From: Methanobrevibacter ruminantium M1
GTDB lineage: Archaea > Methanobacteriota > Methanobacteria > Methanobacteriales > Methanobacteriaceae
Direction: 5' to 3'
DNA: 64,000 bases
Assembly (NCBI RefSeq): GCF_000024185.1
Contig: NC_013790.1
Location: 2,107,001-2,171,000 of the forward strand
Part shown: positions 1-7,996 of the stretch, one piece after another
How the letters are laid out: each line of letters starts with the position of its first letter
Numbering within the stretch: the stretch's first letter is position 1
Notes under the pieces: model-generated
What the model saw: only the letters and a program-made list of their open reading frames with translations
Databases searched by the model: none
What the model was told of the DNA's origin: nothing
Position numbers and translations under genes: made by a program

Positions 1-358
1 TATTGGCCTCATCCCCACTCATGTTTCTTGCTTTTATTTCCGCTTCAAGAACCTTTTTAGCATATTTTAAATCCTTTATCATTATATCCACTTGAGGAGC
101 CCTTATCTTAGATACAATGACTGAAGAGTTCATTTCATAAGAGAATCCTGGAATATGCTTTACAAAAGAGCCTACCATATCTCCCCTTGGCTGACCGTCC
201 CCTATGATGTCTATGCCACAGTCAAGCTGCAGTTTGACAGCCTCTTCGATTGCTATCTTATATGGGTCGTACATTCCAATTGAAGACTTTATCTTTTCGC
301 CTAGAGTCTTAGGCTCCTTTAAGTCAATTCCAAAACTACCTACAACAGTTGTAATCAA
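1..358 (-). CDS. metE: Methionine synthase, archaeal MetE type (N-terminal part, cut by window edge)
   Basis: Homocysteine methyltransferase of the archaeal core type, which uses a methylcobamide donor to make methionine in the cytoplasm. The 119 visible residues begin with the typical TTVVGSF strand and contain GDGQPRGDM, matching the substrate-loop region of the MetE/UROD-like barrel. The reading frame is open to the left edge, so the catalytic zinc site is not visible. The start is a TTG at 356-358, chosen because a GGTGATT ribosome site lies just upstream and no ATG is available in frame. Archaeal MetE proteins are about 310 residues, so roughly two thirds lies outside the window. The neighbour upstream in transcription is the small methanogen protein at 445-753, 86 bp away. 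Confidence 0.85.
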   Translation of the reverse strand, partial: MITTVVGSFGIDLKEPKTLGEKIKSSIGMYDPYKIAIEEAVKLQLDCGIDIIGDGQPRGDMVGSFVKHIPGFSYEMNSSVIVSKIRAPQVDIMIKDLKYAKKVLEAEIKARNMSGDEAN

Positions 359-444
359 ATAATCACCAGAAAATAAAAATATATCCAAATATAAAAATTA
401 AAAGTTTATTTACAAATTAAGACATAATTAAGAATAGACCTTAA

Positions 445-753
445 TTAAGCACCAATATCCATGTCCCTAACGTTTTGAATCTCTTCCTGAGAGATTGGAA
501 TCTCAATAGCTGCAGTTCCATGGCATGGCTTGGTATAAGTAATCAAAATGGTCCCTTCCTCTTCGTTTATTCCAACAGGTATTGGAGGAAGTCCAATCAA
601 TCTAGCACCTAATACTTTATCTCCAGGGTTTACATGAATAATCTCTTTTGCATTATCTTCAATGAGCTTATAGCATTGCTTGACCCCAGAACGTTGTATA
701 AGTATTTTATAATCATCATTTTGTTGCAAATAAGTTTCTAAACAGAAAGACAT
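445..753 (-). CDS. Small conserved methanogen protein (DUF1894-like)
   Basis: A 102-residue soluble protein of unknown function. It has the segments LIGLPPIPVGI and YTKPCHGTAAIEIP, with a cysteine in the latter and others near residues 4 and 27. From memory it resembles the methanogen-only DUF1894 family; this was not checked. It lies between metE and a DUF1890-like gene on the same strand, and such proteins tend to cluster with methyl-transfer genes in methanogens, so a role around corrinoid or C1 metabolism is possible but not shown. No signal peptide or membrane segment is seen. The ATG has only a weak ribosome site (GATGGTGATTAT). Confidence 0.7.
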   Translation of the reverse strand: MSFCLETYLQQNDDYKILIQRSGVKQCYKLIEDNAKEIIHVNPGDKVLGARLIGLPPIPVGINEEEGTILITYTKPCHGTAAIEIPISQEEIQNVRDMDIGA

Positions 754-826
754 ATAATCACCATCATTTTCTTCTAAATATCAACTGTAAAAATTAAAAT
801 ATTTTTAATTGTAAATATAAAATTTA

Positions 827-1288
827 TTATTCTTCCTCTAAAGTCTTTAAATATTTGTCAAATCTTACCTTGATCGGATTCGGATTATGGAAAGCCCTTA
901 CAGCAATGATATCTGCATCGGTAGAGGATTCAACCATATCAGCAAACTCTGCAACCTCTTCTGCATCTCTTGAGAAGACAAGGGCAAGAGCCTTGCATTT
1001 TAATATATGATAATAAGTTATAAAGAAGGTGGCTGCAGCATCCTTGTGAACACAACCGACCAAGAGGTCATAATCTCCCTCTTCGATTTCATCCAAACAC
1101 TTTTCAATATCTACCCTCTTCTTTACATAAACCCCTTCAGGATCTGAAATGTCCAATATCTTTCCCGCTGCAGGGTTGCTTGATACTGTAACGTCATATC
1201 CCATTTGGCCTAGCTTATAAGAAGCATACAATCCAATGGGGGTCTGTGAAGGAGCTTCAGGACATCCGAGTAAAACTAATGCTTTCAT
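827..1288 (-). CDS. Methanogen-specific protein, DUF1890-like
   Basis: A 153-residue soluble alpha/beta protein. It opens with MKALVLLGCPEAPSQTP, a glycine-rich loop after the first strand, followed by GYDVTVSSNPAAGKILDISDP. This matches my memory of the DUF1890 family, which is confined to methanogens; its biochemical function is not established. The start ATG follows GTGATAAA, the local ribosome-site style. It is co-directional with the two genes toward metE and divergent from the phosphodiesterase at 1456, so 1289-1455 should hold two promoters. A Rossmann-like nucleotide- or cofactor-binding fold is suggested by the pattern of strands and helices, but this is inference. Confidence 0.75.
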   Translation of the reverse strand: MKALVLLGCPEAPSQTPIGLYASYKLGQMGYDVTVSSNPAAGKILDISDPEGVYVKKRVDIEKCLDEIEEGDYDLLVGCVHKDAAATFFITYYHILKCKALALVFSRDAEEVAEFADMVESSTDADIIAVRAFHNPNPIKVRFDKYLKTLEEE

Positions 1289-1455
1289 TTTATCACTTTA
1301 ATAATTTTTTTAAATAGATTTTATAATAATCAATCACTTAATATTTATGTTAAATCTTATACATATAATTAATCTAAATTAACTTAAATAAAATAATTTA
1401 TCATAAGACAAATACAAAAATAATATTATAAAAAATCATATCTTAAGGCAAAATC

Positions 1456-1971
1456 ATGAAAATGGGATTAATATCAGACACACATATAAGTGAAAAGAGA
1501 GGAAAATTGTCCAATCAAATATTGGAATCTTTTAAAGGAGTCGATTTGATACTTCATGCAGGAGATATAAGTTCACAAACCGTTTTGGATAAATTGAATT
1601 CGATAGCACCAACCATAGCAGTTGAAGGAAATAATGACAGAGCTCGAAAAACCCTTGATTTAAATCCCTCTGAAATTATAGAGATCGATGGGATAAGAAT
1701 ACTTTTAATTCATGGCGATAAGCTTCCAAGCAGAGATTTTGATAAATACTGCAAATTTGCACTTAAAGAGAATGCAGACATTCTAATAAGTGGACATAGC
1801 CACAGACCACATCTTGAAAGACAAGAAGATATTCTTATGATTAATCCTGGGAGCCCTAACAGACCAATAAAAAGCGACGCATCAATAGCCATTTTAACAA
1901 TTGATGAAGAAAAAGAGCATAAAAATAAATTAGATAAGGTTAAAGTAGAATTTATAAAAATAGAAAAATAA
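1456..1971 (+). CDS. YfcE/MJ0936-type metallophosphoesterase
   Basis: A 171-residue calcineurin-like phosphodiesterase. The metal-binding motifs appear in order: GLISDTHIS near residue 4, LHAGDIS near 34, VEGNNDR near 56, LIHGD near 83 and ISGHSHRP near 112, followed by the family signature NPGSPNRP. These supply the Asp, His and Asn ligands of the two-metal centre. Family members hydrolyse phosphodiester model substrates in vitro with Mn or Ni; the physiological substrate is unknown. Length is normal for the family (about 165-180). It is a single gene, convergent with the zinc-ribbon microprotein at 2057, and shares the terminator hairpin at 2034-2054 with it. Confidence 0.9.
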   Translation: MKMGLISDTHISEKRGKLSNQILESFKGVDLILHAGDISSQTVLDKLNSIAPTIAVEGNNDRARKTLDLNPSEIIEIDGIRILLIHGDKLPSRDFDKYCKFALKENADILISGHSHRPHLERQEDILMINPGSPNRPIKSDASIAILTIDEEKEHKNKLDKVKVEFIKIEK

Positions 1972-2020
1972 AAATGAAGATTAAAGATAATAAAAGATAA
2001 TAATAAGAATAAAAAAGAAT

Positions 2021-2054
2021 AAAAAATTTTGATCAAACTTTTTCTAAAAGTTTG
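2021..2054. terminator. Hairpin terminator, family member 1
   Basis: A perfect inverted repeat (9-bp arms CAAACTTTT/AAAAGTTTG around a 3-nt loop) at 2034-2054 sits three bases after the stop of the microprotein gene. It is followed, in minus-strand reading, by GATCAAAATTTTTT. Nearly the same sequence follows the genes ending at 7997 and 15872, so it is a repeated 3'-end element. It also lies 3' of the convergent gene ending at 1971. Confidence 0.7.
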
Positions 2055-2056
2055 AG

Positions 2057-2173
2057 TTAATAGCCAGAGCCTGGCTGGAATGGATCTAATGGATGAGTCT
2101 CAACCCAATAGCCACAGTTCCAACAACGGCCATCGCTATCCAATGGATAGCCACATATAGGACATATAAGCAT
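2057..2173 (-). CDS. Zinc-ribbon microprotein (38 aa)
   Basis: A very small protein with two CxxC knuckles (CPIC at residues 4-7 and CWNC at 17-20) nine residues apart, enough to bind one zinc ion, followed by a tail rich in aromatic and proline residues that ends PGSGY. The start ATG is preceded by a strong AGGGGGA ribosome site 5 bases upstream, which supports translation. It ends at the terminator hairpin at 2034. A paralog lies immediately upstream (2197-2325). Function unknown; single zinc ribbons of this kind often mediate protein-protein or nucleic-acid contacts. Confidence 0.75.
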   Translation of the reverse strand: MLICPICGYPLDSDGRCWNCGYWVETHPLDPFQPGSGY

Positions 2174-2196
2174 AAAATTCCCCCTAAATTAAAATA

Positions 2197-2325
2197 TTAC
2201 AATTGCGGTTCGAAGTCGTCATAATCATAATCATCCGGATGGTCACATGGAGCCATGTTGTATCCGCAAACCCAACATTGACCCTTTTCGTCTAATTCAC
2301 TTCCACAAACAGGACAATCTAACAT
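2197..2325 (-). CDS. Zinc-ribbon microprotein (42 aa), paralog of the next gene
   Basis: A 42-residue protein with CPVC at residues 4-7 and CWVC at 17-20, in the same frame and spacing as the 38-residue neighbour, then a strongly acidic tail (DDYDYDDFEP). The ATG follows GGGGTGAG, a good ribosome site. The genes are 23 bp apart and co-directional, so they are probably one transcript and a tandem duplication. The tails differ (acidic versus aromatic), suggesting different partners for the same zinc knuckle. No function can be assigned. Confidence 0.75.
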   Translation of the reverse strand: MLDCPVCGSELDEKGQCWVCGYNMAPCDHPDDYDYDDFEPQL

Positions 2326-2546
2326 AAACTCACCCCATAATTAATATAATTATTTAAGTGGATTTACAATCCAATCAAATATTTATTTAATATTTATAAT
2401 GAAAATGATTACATTTAAAGTTTTCTATTTAATTATAAGATTTTAATTTTGATTATTAAACTAAAAGTCAAAAAATCAGCAATAAAAGCAAATCTTAAGC
2501 AAATAAATTCAGAAATAATAATCAATCTTAAGCAAATAAAGCAAAA

Positions 2547-3050
2547 TCACCAATAATAATCAAGATTCCTAACAGAATAATCAAAATCCCTATAGAATAC
2601 AAAACTATAATCCAAAGGCTCATCAAAGCCTGCAATCTTAAATGGTGCGTCTCCACTTATATAATCAACTATCTCAACTGCACTGAATCCCATAAGATTA
2701 TCCAAGACACCACCTACAACAATCAATTCCTTATAATCCAAATCAATATTGTGAAGGCTTGTCAGATAATATTTATTGATATGATGGTAATAGTATGGCT
2801 CCCTTCTTCTGTATATCTTGTTATAATAAATCAATTCACGAACAATCTCATCAAAATGGCTTGGAACTGCTCCCAAATAGGATTTAATATATATTTCATT
2901 TGTTAATGATTCTCCATATGTTTCAAAGTAATTAAAGTCTATAAAATATAGCATGTTCGATAAGACCGTTTTTCCTACATTATAATTGTCTGAAGACCTG
3001 CTGATGATAAACATTAAAAGCTTGATGAATTTCTCTTTTTTAAAAGTCAT
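2547..3050 (-). CDS. Panacea (SocA/DUF4065-like) domain protein
   Basis: A 167-residue soluble protein. Landmarks of the Panacea/SocA fold are visible: LSNMLYFIDFNYFETYGESL near residues 30-50, EIYIKSYLGAVPSHFDEIV where the family has its PYGPVP-like turn, and YISGDAPFKIA near 131-140 in place of the usual W-x(n)-DxPW region. In characterised systems this domain is the antitoxin or proteolytic-adapter half of a toxin-antitoxin pair. No partner is next to it: the upstream gene is a transporter in the opposite direction and the downstream genes are zinc ribbons 222 bp away. Its promoter region shares a 24-bp motif with the gene at 25370-25837. Antitoxin, adapter or solo regulator are all possible. 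Confidence 0.7.
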   Translation of the reverse strand: MTFKKEKFIKLLMFIISRSSDNYNVGKTVLSNMLYFIDFNYFETYGESLTNEIYIKSYLGAVPSHFDEIVRELIYYNKIYRRREPYYYHHINKYYLTSLHNIDLDYKELIVVGGVLDNLMGFSAVEIVDYISGDAPFKIAGFDEPLDYSFVFYRDFDYSVRNLDYYW

Positions 3051-3118
3051 TTTAAAAACCGATTCAATTACTCAAACCCATAATCAATTATGAACATGAT
3101 TCAATTTAAAGGAAATGG

Positions 3119-3142
3119 GAGAGCGATTGAAAACTAATATTT
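3119..3142 (-). promoter_or_regulatory. Upstream motif shared with the gene at 25370
   Basis: On the plus strand the segment reads GAGAGC, two variable bases, then TTGAAAACTAATATTT. It is 22 of 24 identical to 25916-25939. Both copies lie about 70-100 bp before the start codon of a minus-strand gene, in the same orientation, so a shared regulator or promoter architecture is plausible. Confidence 0.5.
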
Positions 3143-3172
3143 CAAAGATTAACTAGAGTGACACACTAAAGA

Positions 3173-3250
3173 CTTTATATTTTAAAGATCAACTAATGAT
3201 AACTAAAACTTATATTTTAAAGATCAACTAATGATAACTAAAACTTATAT
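3173..3250. repeat. 35-bp tandem repeat in the Panacea/ABC intergenic region
   Basis: Two nearly identical units (CTTATATTTTAAAGATCAAC and then TAATGATAACTAAAA) at 3173-3208 and 3209-3243, with a partial third unit to 3250 and a diverged one before 3173. Each unit contains a TATA-like CTTATATTT. The 531-bp spacer 3051-3581 holds no gene; it contains this repeat, a TATA box and three GGTACC operator-like sites. Confidence 0.7.
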
Positions 3251-3285
3251 TTCAAAGACCTCAAGCTTGGAAAACTAAGAAAAAC

Positions 3286-3384
3286 TTTATATACTAAAAA
3301 ACTAAAGGTACCTGTAGAAAAAATCTAAGGGTACCTGCAGGAAATAATAAAAAAGATTTGAACAAATAATCTAAAGGTACCTTT
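3286..3384 (+). promoter_or_regulatory. TATA box and three phased operator-like sites before the ABC exporter operon
   Basis: TTTATATA at 3286-3293 could place a start near 3315. Three copies of CTAARGGTACCT follow, with GGTACC at 3307-3312, 3330-3335 and 3376-3381; the third is part of a perfect 12-bp palindrome, AAAGGTACCTTT. Centres are exactly 23 and 46 bp apart, so sites recur on a 23-bp grid. They are good candidates for binding by the MarR-family protein encoded at the end of the operon. A second TATA-like AGATATATTA near 3513 would give a shorter leader. Confidence 0.55.
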
Positions 3385-3581
3385 AATAAATATGAATGAG
3401 AAAAATAATTAATGAAAAAATAAGCTAAAAAACTTTAAAATAAAAATTAACTTAAGAAAGTTTAAAAAAAGAAATTAAAAGAATTAAACTTAAGTTTGAA
3501 ACCACAATAAAGCAGATATATTAATCAAAATCAAGATTAAAGTAAAAATTTAGCTTAAATAAAACTAAAAAGAGCAAAATT

Positions 3582-5390
3582 ATGAAAAACATAAGACAAA
3601 CACTAAGCACAATAGGAAAAATGCTCAGTCCTCTAAAAAAGAGCATACCTTCCATATTTCTCATCTTCATATTCCTGCTTATAGACGTTTACTGTAACCT
3701 TACCCTCCCATCATACACTGCAGACATTGTAGATGTGGGAATACAGAATACAGACTTCAACTACATAATAAGCGTTGGAACAATGATGATGACCATGGTA
3801 TTGATAGGAGTTCTAGCAACAATAGCGCTATCCTATTTTTCAAGCAAGGTATCAGCAGCATATGGAAGGGACTTAAGGGAAATAAGCTATGAAAAGATAC
3901 TTAAATTCTCCAACTTCGAACTTAACAAGATATCAAGATCATCCCTCATAACACGTAATACAAACGATGTATACCAAATACAGATATTCTTAGGCCTGCT
4001 TTTTACAACCATCCTATTTGCACCTATATTAGGAATAGGAAGCATCATCAAGGCAATGGAACTTGGAACAGACCTCCTATGGATTATTGTAGTGACATTC
4101 GCCTCAGTTGCAATACTCCTCGGAATAATATTCATAAGAACAGTTCCCTACTTTAAGGTGATGCAGGAACTTATTGACAAGATCAACCAGACATCAAGGG
4201 AAATACTGATGGGAATGCCAGTAATCAAGGCATTCATAAGGCAGGATTACGAAGAGGAAAGGTTTGAAAAGACAAATGAGGAGTTCAAGGAAGTAAATCT
4301 CCATGTATTCAAAACCCTCTTCCTAATGATTCCTGCAATGACAATGATATTGAATGTGATGATAGTCCTTATCCTATACTTTGGGGCATATGATGCAATC
4401 AATGGAAAGATACTGACTGGAACCATCATAGCATTCATCCAATACTCCACACAGATTGTAATCTCATTCCTGATGCTTGGAGGATTTACAATCATGATTC
4501 CAAGAATCCTGGTATCTGGAAGAAGGGTTGGAGAAGTCCTGAATACAGAGATATCAATTAGTGACGGACCAATAGATAAGATAGATGAGAATCCCACAAT
4601 AGAATTTAAAAATGTAGGCTACAGCTATCCAGGAAGTGAAAAGGAAACCTTAAAAGACATTAGCTTTAAGTTGGAAAAGGGAAAGACCACAGCAATAATC
4701 GGAGGAACCGGAAGCGGAAAATCCACAATCCTAAATCTTATTCCTCGCCTTCAGGATGTGACAGAGGGCCAAATCCTAGTAAACGACAAAAACATAAAGG
4801 AATATAAGCTAAGCACACTTAGAGAGCGAATATCATACACTCCTCAAAAGGCAATTCTTTTCCAAGGTACCGTAAGGTCAAACATGCAAGTGGGAAAGGA
4901 AGATGCAACAGATGAGGAAATAGAAAAAGCACTGAATATAGCACAAGTGGACTTTATAGAAAGCTTGGATGACGAGGTCACACAAGGAGCAAGCAACTTC
5001 TCAGGAGGCCAAAAGCAACGTCTTTCAATTGCAAGGTCAATAATGGACAAGCGTGACTTTTACCTATTTGATGACTGCTTCTCAGCGCTGGACATGAATA
5101 CAGAGGCAAAGGTTAAGGAAAACCTTAAGGACTTGAAGGAAAGCTCTTCAATCCTTATAATTTCACAAAGAATCTCAACAATCATGGATGCAGATGAAAT
5201 AATCGTTCTTGATGAAGGAAAGATTATTGATAAAGGCGGTCATGATTATCTTTATAAAAACTGTGATATCTATAAAGAGATTGTATCTTCCCAAATAGAA
5301 AGATCAGAAGACTTAATCTATGATAATGAAGAGACTGCAAGCTTTACCATAGATAGCAGTTCAATTAAAAAAGCAGCAGGAGGCAAATAA
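3582..5390 (+). CDS. ABC exporter half-transporter, degenerate-site subunit
   Basis: A 602-residue membrane protein with six transmembrane helices (about residues 18-310) followed by a nucleotide-binding domain. Walker A is GGTGSGKST near residue 373, the signature FSGGQKQR is canonical near 472, and Walker B is YLFDD near 491, where the catalytic glutamate is replaced by aspartate. With the partner encoded next, whose signature is altered, this gives one consensus and one degenerate ATP site, as in the heterodimeric exporters TM287/288 and BmrCD. The likely role is export of hydrophobic drugs or lipid-like molecules. First gene of a three-gene operon with a MarR regulator. Confidence 0.9.
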   Translation: MKNIRQTLSTIGKMLSPLKKSIPSIFLIFIFLLIDVYCNLTLPSYTADIVDVGIQNTDFNYIISVGTMMMTMVLIGVLATIALSYFSSKVSAAYGRDLREISYEKILKFSNFELNKISRSSLITRNTNDVYQIQIFLGLLFTTILFAPILGIGSIIKAMELGTDLLWIIVVTFASVAILLGIIFIRTVPYFKVMQELIDKINQTSREILMGMPVIKAFIRQDYEEERFEKTNEEFKEVNLHVFKTLFLMIPAMTMILNVMIVLILYFGAYDAINGKILTGTIIAFIQYSTQIVISFLMLGGFTIMIPRILVSGRRVGEVLNTEISISDGPIDKIDENPTIEFKNVGYSYPGSEKETLKDISFKLEKGKTTAIIGGTGSGKSTILNLIPRLQDVTEGQILVNDKNIKEYKLSTLRERISYTPQKAILFQGTVRSNMQVGKEDATDEEIEKALNIAQVDFIESLDDEVTQGASNFSGGQKQRLSIARSIMDKRDFYLFDDCFSALDMNTEAKVKENLKDLKESSSILIISQRISTIMDADEIIVLDEGKIIDKGGHDYLYKNCDIYKEIVSSQIERSEDLIYDNEETASFTIDSSSIKKAAGGK

Positions 5391-5391
5391 T

Positions 5392-5433
5392 ATGAAAAAA
5401 ATAACACCTCCTAAAAGAGAAGGAGGCAAATAA
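5392..5433 (+). CDS. 13-codon mini-ORF between the two ABC subunits
   Basis: An ATG directly after the stop of the first ABC gene opens a 13-codon frame (MKKITPPKREGGK) that stops one base before the second ABC gene's ATG. It has its own GGAGG ribosome site inside the end of the first gene. The block AGGAGGCAAATAA occurs twice, before this ATG and before the next, so the mini-ORF looks like the product of a small duplication. It may couple translation between the subunits or be non-functional. Confidence 0.35.
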   Translation: MKKITPPKREGGK

Positions 5434-5434
5434 G

Positions 5435-7222
5435 ATGGCACCAAGACCAAGAAGATTGCCTCCGGAAAAGCCAACAAATGTAAAGGAAGCCATCAAAAAC
5501 ATATTTGGACTCCTAATGGGATACAAGCTAAAGCTAAGCATAACAGTCATTTGCGGTATCCTATCAACTGTATTCTCTGTAATAAGCCCTCTCTTGATTG
5601 GACTAGCTACAACTGCAATATTCGATGGAATAAACTCTGGAAACATGAATCTGGAATATATAATAAACCTTCTAATCACAGTTGTGATTCTATACATCAT
5701 AAGTGCAGTCTTCTCCTATCTCCAAAGCTATTTCCTCTTGGAGATAACAACAGACATCAGCTATAACCTAAGAAAAGAGTTGATTGAAAAAATCACCCAC
5801 CTATCCATGGGAGAGATGGATAAAAACACAAGAGGAGACATCTTATCAAGGATAACAAACGATGTAGACTCACTACAGACAGGACTTAATCAGACATTCA
5901 ACCAATTGCTCTCTGGAGTGATTACAATAGTTGGAGTCACAATAATGATGCTTTCCATCAATATCTGGCTGACACTTGCAACAATTGTGCTTATACCAAT
6001 TGCATTTTTAATCATAACATTTGTCACAAAGCATTCTCAAGACTATTATACAAAGCAGCTAACCTATAGGGGAAGCCTGAACGGACAGATTGAAGAGTCA
6101 TTTACAGGCCATGAAATCATTCGTTCATACAATCAGGAAGAGCAGTCCATGGAAACATTTAGGGAAGACAATGAAAACTGGTATGAGCAGGAATGGAAAT
6201 CCAAGTTCTATTCAAGCCTCTCCGCCCCTCTGATGAACTTCATCTCAAACTTCCAATATGTGATAATTGCAGTTCTTGGAGCGGTATTCGTGCTTCAGAA
6301 TGCAATAGCTGTTGGAGACATATTGGCCTTTATCCAATACTCTAAAAACTTCACAACTCCTATTCAGCAGATAACAAGGGTTATGAACATGGTCCAGACT
6401 GCAATGGCAGCAAGTGAGAGAATATTTGGATTTTTAGAGATAGAAAACGAAGAGAACCCTTCAAAAGAAAAGATAGAGAAGATAAATGACTCAATCACCT
6501 TTGAAAATGTCACTTTCGGATATACAAAAGATGAACCTGTAATCAAGAACTTGACATTTACAGCTAAAAAGGGCGAAAAGATAGCCATTGTAGGTGAAAC
6601 AGGAGCTGGAAAGACAACCATCGTAAAGCTTCTTATGAGATTCTATGATGTGGATGATGGAGAGATAAAAATCGACGGAGTCAATATAAACAGCTACGAT
6701 AAGCACAGCGTCAGATCCCTTGTAGGAATGGTGCTTCAAGACACTTGGCTCTTTAATGACACAATCTACAACAATATCAAATACGGAAAGCTTGATGCCA
6801 CAGAGGAAGAAATCATAAGCGCTTCAAAGGAAGCTCATGCAGACCATTTCATAAGGCAAATACCTGAAGGATACCAAAGCGAGCTTAATGAGGATGTGGA
6901 CAATATCTCCCACGGACAAAAGCAGCTTTTGACAATTGCAAGAACAATCATATCAAACAAGCAAATCCTAATCCTTGATGAGGCAACATCTTCAGTGGAT
7001 ACAAGAACCGAGAAGATAATTCAAAAGGCCATGGATAAGCTGATGGAAAAGAGAACAAGCTTCGTCATAGCCCATAGGCTTTCAACAGTCAGGGATGCAG
7101 ACAAGATAATTGTAATTGAAGATGGAAGAATCATAGAGCAAGGAAGCCATGAAGAATTGCTGGAACAAAAAGGATATTACTATAATACCTTAAACACTCA
7201 AAGAAGGGAGAATATTGTATGA
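5435..7222 (+). CDS. ABC exporter half-transporter, catalytic-glutamate subunit
   Basis: A 595-residue partner of the preceding subunit. After a proline-rich N-terminus (RPRRLPPEKP) come six transmembrane helices to about residue 330. The nucleotide-binding domain has Walker A GETGAGKTT near 386, an altered signature ISHGQKQ near 490 in place of LSGGQ, and Walker B LILDEATSS with the catalytic glutamate near 511. The altered signature faces the Walker A/B of the first subunit, completing the degenerate site. The start is fixed by AGGAGGCAAATAAG before the ATG. Its last four bases, ATGA, overlap the start of the regulator gene, so the two are translationally coupled. Confidence 0.9.
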   Translation: MAPRPRRLPPEKPTNVKEAIKNIFGLLMGYKLKLSITVICGILSTVFSVISPLLIGLATTAIFDGINSGNMNLEYIINLLITVVILYIISAVFSYLQSYFLLEITTDISYNLRKELIEKITHLSMGEMDKNTRGDILSRITNDVDSLQTGLNQTFNQLLSGVITIVGVTIMMLSINIWLTLATIVLIPIAFLIITFVTKHSQDYYTKQLTYRGSLNGQIEESFTGHEIIRSYNQEEQSMETFREDNENWYEQEWKSKFYSSLSAPLMNFISNFQYVIIAVLGAVFVLQNAIAVGDILAFIQYSKNFTTPIQQITRVMNMVQTAMAASERIFGFLEIENEENPSKEKIEKINDSITFENVTFGYTKDEPVIKNLTFTAKKGEKIAIVGETGAGKTTIVKLLMRFYDVDDGEIKIDGVNINSYDKHSVRSLVGMVLQDTWLFNDTIYNNIKYGKLDATEEEIISASKEAHADHFIRQIPEGYQSELNEDVDNISHGQKQLLTIARTIISNKQILILDEATSSVDTRTEKIIQKAMDKLMEKRTSFVIAHRLSTVRDADKIIVIEDGRIIEQGSHEELLEQKGYYYNTLNTQRRENIV

Positions 7223-7821
7223 ATGGTGGAAATAACTTAGATAATAATTGTAAAAACCTTGGCAATATCCTTAATCCCACTGAAGTGAACAATCAGCTAT
7301 TGTTCCATAAGTTCATAATGATAAATGAGATTCTGGATAAGCGAAACAAGAAGCAAAATCCAGAAATGAAAAGCATTACAAAGGGCCAGGGAAGATTGAT
7401 TGTTCTTTTAAAGAGAAAGGACAAACTATCCACCAAAGAGCTCTCTGAAATATTGAATGTCAGTGTAAGCTCCCTTAATGAAACTCTAAACAAGCTGGAG
7501 CAAAAGAACTTCATTAAAAAGGTTCCTTCCGAAAAGGACAAAAGGATTCTTCTTGTGGAATTAACTGAAGAGGGAAGACAACTCGAATTTAAAAACCATG
7601 AAGACATTGACATCTTTGACTTCTTAAGCAAAGAAGAAAAGGAAAACCTTAACGACTATTTAAATCAATTGACACTATCCCTTCATGAGAAATTCAAAAG
7701 GGAAGACCCTGAAAAGTATGCAAAGATAGTTAAAAACAGAAAGGAAATCTTTGATAAATACTTTAAAGATGAAAATAACAATGAAACCTGCTTTGAATTC
7801 ATTGATTGCAGTAAAAAATAG
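7219..7821 (+). CDS. MarR-family transcriptional regulator of the ABC operon
   Basis: A 200-residue cytoplasmic protein with a winged-helix domain: LSTKELSEILNVSVSSLNET is the helix-turn-helix (about residues 72-92) and KVPSEKDKRILLVELTEEG the wing. A 60-residue N-terminal part and a C-terminal helical dimerisation region flank it. It overlaps the exporter gene by ATGA. MarR proteins next to heterodimeric ABC exporters usually repress the operon and release DNA when an exported compound binds. The three GGTACC sites at 3303-3384 are the natural candidates for its operator. The ligand is unknown. Confidence 0.85.
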   Translation: MNGGNNLDNNCKNLGNILNPTEVNNQLLFHKFIMINEILDKRNKKQNPEMKSITKGQGRLIVLLKRKDKLSTKELSEILNVSVSSLNETLNKLEQKNFIKKVPSEKDKRILLVELTEEGRQLEFKNHEDIDIFDFLSKEEKENLNDYLNQLTLSLHEKFKREDPEKYAKIVKNRKEIFDKYFKDENNNETCFEFIDCSKK

Positions 7822-7917
7822 GATAAATTAATTTTTTTTATTTTTCAAATGAGTAATAAATAGAAAAGTTTAAAAAAAGATAGATTTTGGAAAAATAAAT
7901 AAAATAATATAAAAAAA

Positions 7918-7947
7918 CTAGTAAAGGAGTACAATACTCCCAACTAG
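7918..7947. terminator. Hairpin 3' of the MarR gene
   Basis: CTAGT and GGAGT on the left pair with ACTCC and ACTAG on the right around a 5-nt loop, with a small internal loop. It lies between the convergent MarR and dehydrogenase genes and is followed by an A-run that leads into the next hairpin. Confidence 0.45.
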
Positions 7948-7950
7948 AGA

Positions 7951-7984
7951 AAAAAATTTTGATCAAACTTTTTCTAAAAGTTTG
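7951..7984 (-). terminator. Hairpin terminator, family member 2
   Basis: The same 21-bp inverted repeat as at 2034-2054 (here 7964-7984), with the same GATCAAAATTTTTT continuation, just after the stop of the dehydrogenase gene. Part of the arm, CTAAAAGTTTG, is repeated at 7985-7995. Confidence 0.7.
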
Positions 7985-7996
7985 CTAAAAGTTTGA

